Assembly: GCA_026874595.1 (NCBI GenBank)
Contig: CM049320.1
Location: 20,907,714-20,971,713 of the forward strand
Direction: 5' to 3'
Length of the DNA: 64,000 nucleotides
Source: Sipunculus nudus
Lineage: Eukaryota; Annelida; Sipuncula; Golfingiida; Sipunculidae
Part shown: one piece after another, positions 62,633 to 64,000 of the stretch
How the letters are laid out: each line of letters begins with the position of its first letter
How positions within the stretch are numbered: the first letter of the stretch is position 1
The notes under the pieces: generated by a model
Told to the model about the DNA's origin: nothing
Databases searched by the model: none
The model's input: the letters and a program-made list of their open reading frames with translations, nothing else
Made by a program: the position numbers and the translations under genes

Positions 62633-64000
62633 GTGGGTACAGCTACAGTTCAAAACTAGGGGTGTAACAATGTATTGAATAATCAATGCATTGAATTGCA
62701 ACCCCTCATTTAAATTGTAATTGTTCATAACCTCAGAATCTATGCATTTTGATTATTATTTTGCATGAAGCATAACAAAACCCTCCGTGAGCTGTCGGCT
62801 TTATCAGAGCAGGCTACAATGTCAAGACTATTTATTAAATGTATTCTTAAGCTCAAAAGTTAAGCTAAGTTTCAGTGTTTGTTGATAAACCACTTCCATC
62901 AAACAAAAAAATGGCATCAATAAACAGAGGGCAAGCTACATTGTTTCTTCACTTGCTAGGATTAACTAACATGCATTGTGGCAAATTACTTATCTGAAAT
63001 TTACTACTAAAGTAATAATTGAATTGAAATAAATTCAAAGGTTGAGAATCAATTAATTTAATAAATTACTTGCATGTACTCATGATACAAAATTGATAAT
63101 GGCATGTGCTTGTTGGCAGTAATGTTAATTGTTATAAAATAAAAGTCCATGCTGGTCATAAAGCTAATATAATATGCTGGCTAGTATTTCAGCTTTCTAC
63201 CTTTTGCGTTTAATATCATGCACAATAAAGGACAAACGGGACAACTATTGGCTATGCCAGTCTATGTCATACATTGGCTCAGCTGTCAAGGTATTTGCGC
63301 AAGGTGACTGACATAATTGGAGTACCTACATCCAATATCATATTTTTTTCATCATTTAAATAAATACTGTTTTAAATATCTATATGAAAATTTTATATAT
63401 TCTGCTACCTTATTGGGCGGTGACTTTAATTAAAGAGTTCTTTTATAACCATCCTTTTGATTTCTCTTCACTTGCAAAGAAAATCCCGATTTGCAGTCAT
63501 TCATACAATTCTTGCACTCACATACAACACAAAATAAAATTGTCTGCATATCGGTATCACTTGGATAAGTTATTATTTTTTAAAAACTTCCCACAACCAT
63601 CGCTAGAGATCATTGGTTTTTCTGAATTGCCCTGAATGTGCTGTGAAGTCAAACGTGTACACTAGCCGGAGTGTTACAGGATCGTAACACACTTTGAAAA
63701 TTGGCAGATAGGGTGGGGGGGGGGGGGGGGGAGGCGCTTATTTGGGTATAAAAATATTTTAAAAATTTCAAATTGAGGGCGCCCAGGGCGCTTATTTTGT
63801 CGATTACGGTATATCCCTTTAAGGGTTTACATCTAGTAAACAGTGCAGTGTTCATAATGTCTTTGCTGAAACACATTAGAGTTAATAGTACACCTGAAAC
63901 AGCCTTTTATCTCAGGATCTTCTGTTTAGTTTTAACCAGTCAAATGCTTTTTAAACTCATTTTTGATCAATCATGTTTAACCTTAAATGCCCAACATAGC
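62633..64000. other. AP2M1 intron 7, running off the window
   Basis: No further AP2M1 exon was found up to 64000. A poly(G) run is at 63713-63731. Confidence 0.6.

Overview
This is a window of an AT-rich animal nuclear genome with spliced genes, long introns and many interspersed and tandem repeats. Protein similarity says metazoan. The repeat style (elements with tandem-repeat cores, motifs rich in TGACCTTGA/TCAAGGTCA, tRNA-derived SINEs, long TA, CT and G/C runs) suggests a bivalve or other mollusc; that part is inference. I found no bacterial, organellar or CRISPR content.

Five protein-coding genes can be assembled exon by exon, with splice phases that agree throughout. (1) 4.2-10.1 kb, minus: mitochondrial large-subunit ribosomal protein mL51 (MRPL51), three coding exons, 227 aa, with a long N-terminal extension. 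(2) 17.5-25.5 kb, plus: an unrecognised single-pass type I membrane protein of 410 aa, with a signal peptide, a short Ser/Thr-rich ectodomain, one TM helix and a 291-aa tail of repeated YxxV-type tyrosine motifs. (3) 32.2-43.7 kb, plus: a 596-aa TRIM E3 ligase (RING, two B-boxes, coiled coil/COS) that ends in two FN3-like modules with no SPRY domain. (4) 47.3-50.2 kb, minus: RPL22, 131 aa, with a 5'TOP start and a hairpin cluster next to a 3' splice site. (5) 52.9-62.6 kb and beyond, plus: the clathrin adaptor subunit AP2M1 (first 320 codons, then off the window), with a probable non-coding first exon near 52.9 kb.

The rest is repeat-rich. A Helitron-like element (1.8-3.6 kb) sits inside a ~68-bp minisatellite and can be lifted out to restore the array; a longer, reversed relative lies in AP2M1 intron 1 (54.4-57.4 kb). 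An element with a ~277-bp higher-order tandem core occurs twice around mL51. A 73-bp CCGG-rich array is at 11.9-12.4 kb. Relics of a Ty3/gypsy element (15.5-16.1 kb) and of a LINE endonuclease (18.9-19.6 kb), several tRNA-derived SINEs, a pogo-like MITE, five copies of one MITE with GGTATGGTTCTCAGGCAC ends, and a ~1-kb field of alternating ACCAA/TTGGT motifs (27.7-28.7 kb) fill introns and intergenic space.

The genes are unrelated housekeeping and signalling genes, not a pathway cluster. Two of them do share a theme: AP2M1 belongs to the family that reads YxxPhi endocytic signals, and the membrane protein carries several such tyrosine motifs. The observations I rank highest are the hairpin cluster at the RPL22 intron 2 acceptor, the ACCAA/TTGGT field, the higher-order palindromic repeat and the receptor-like gene.
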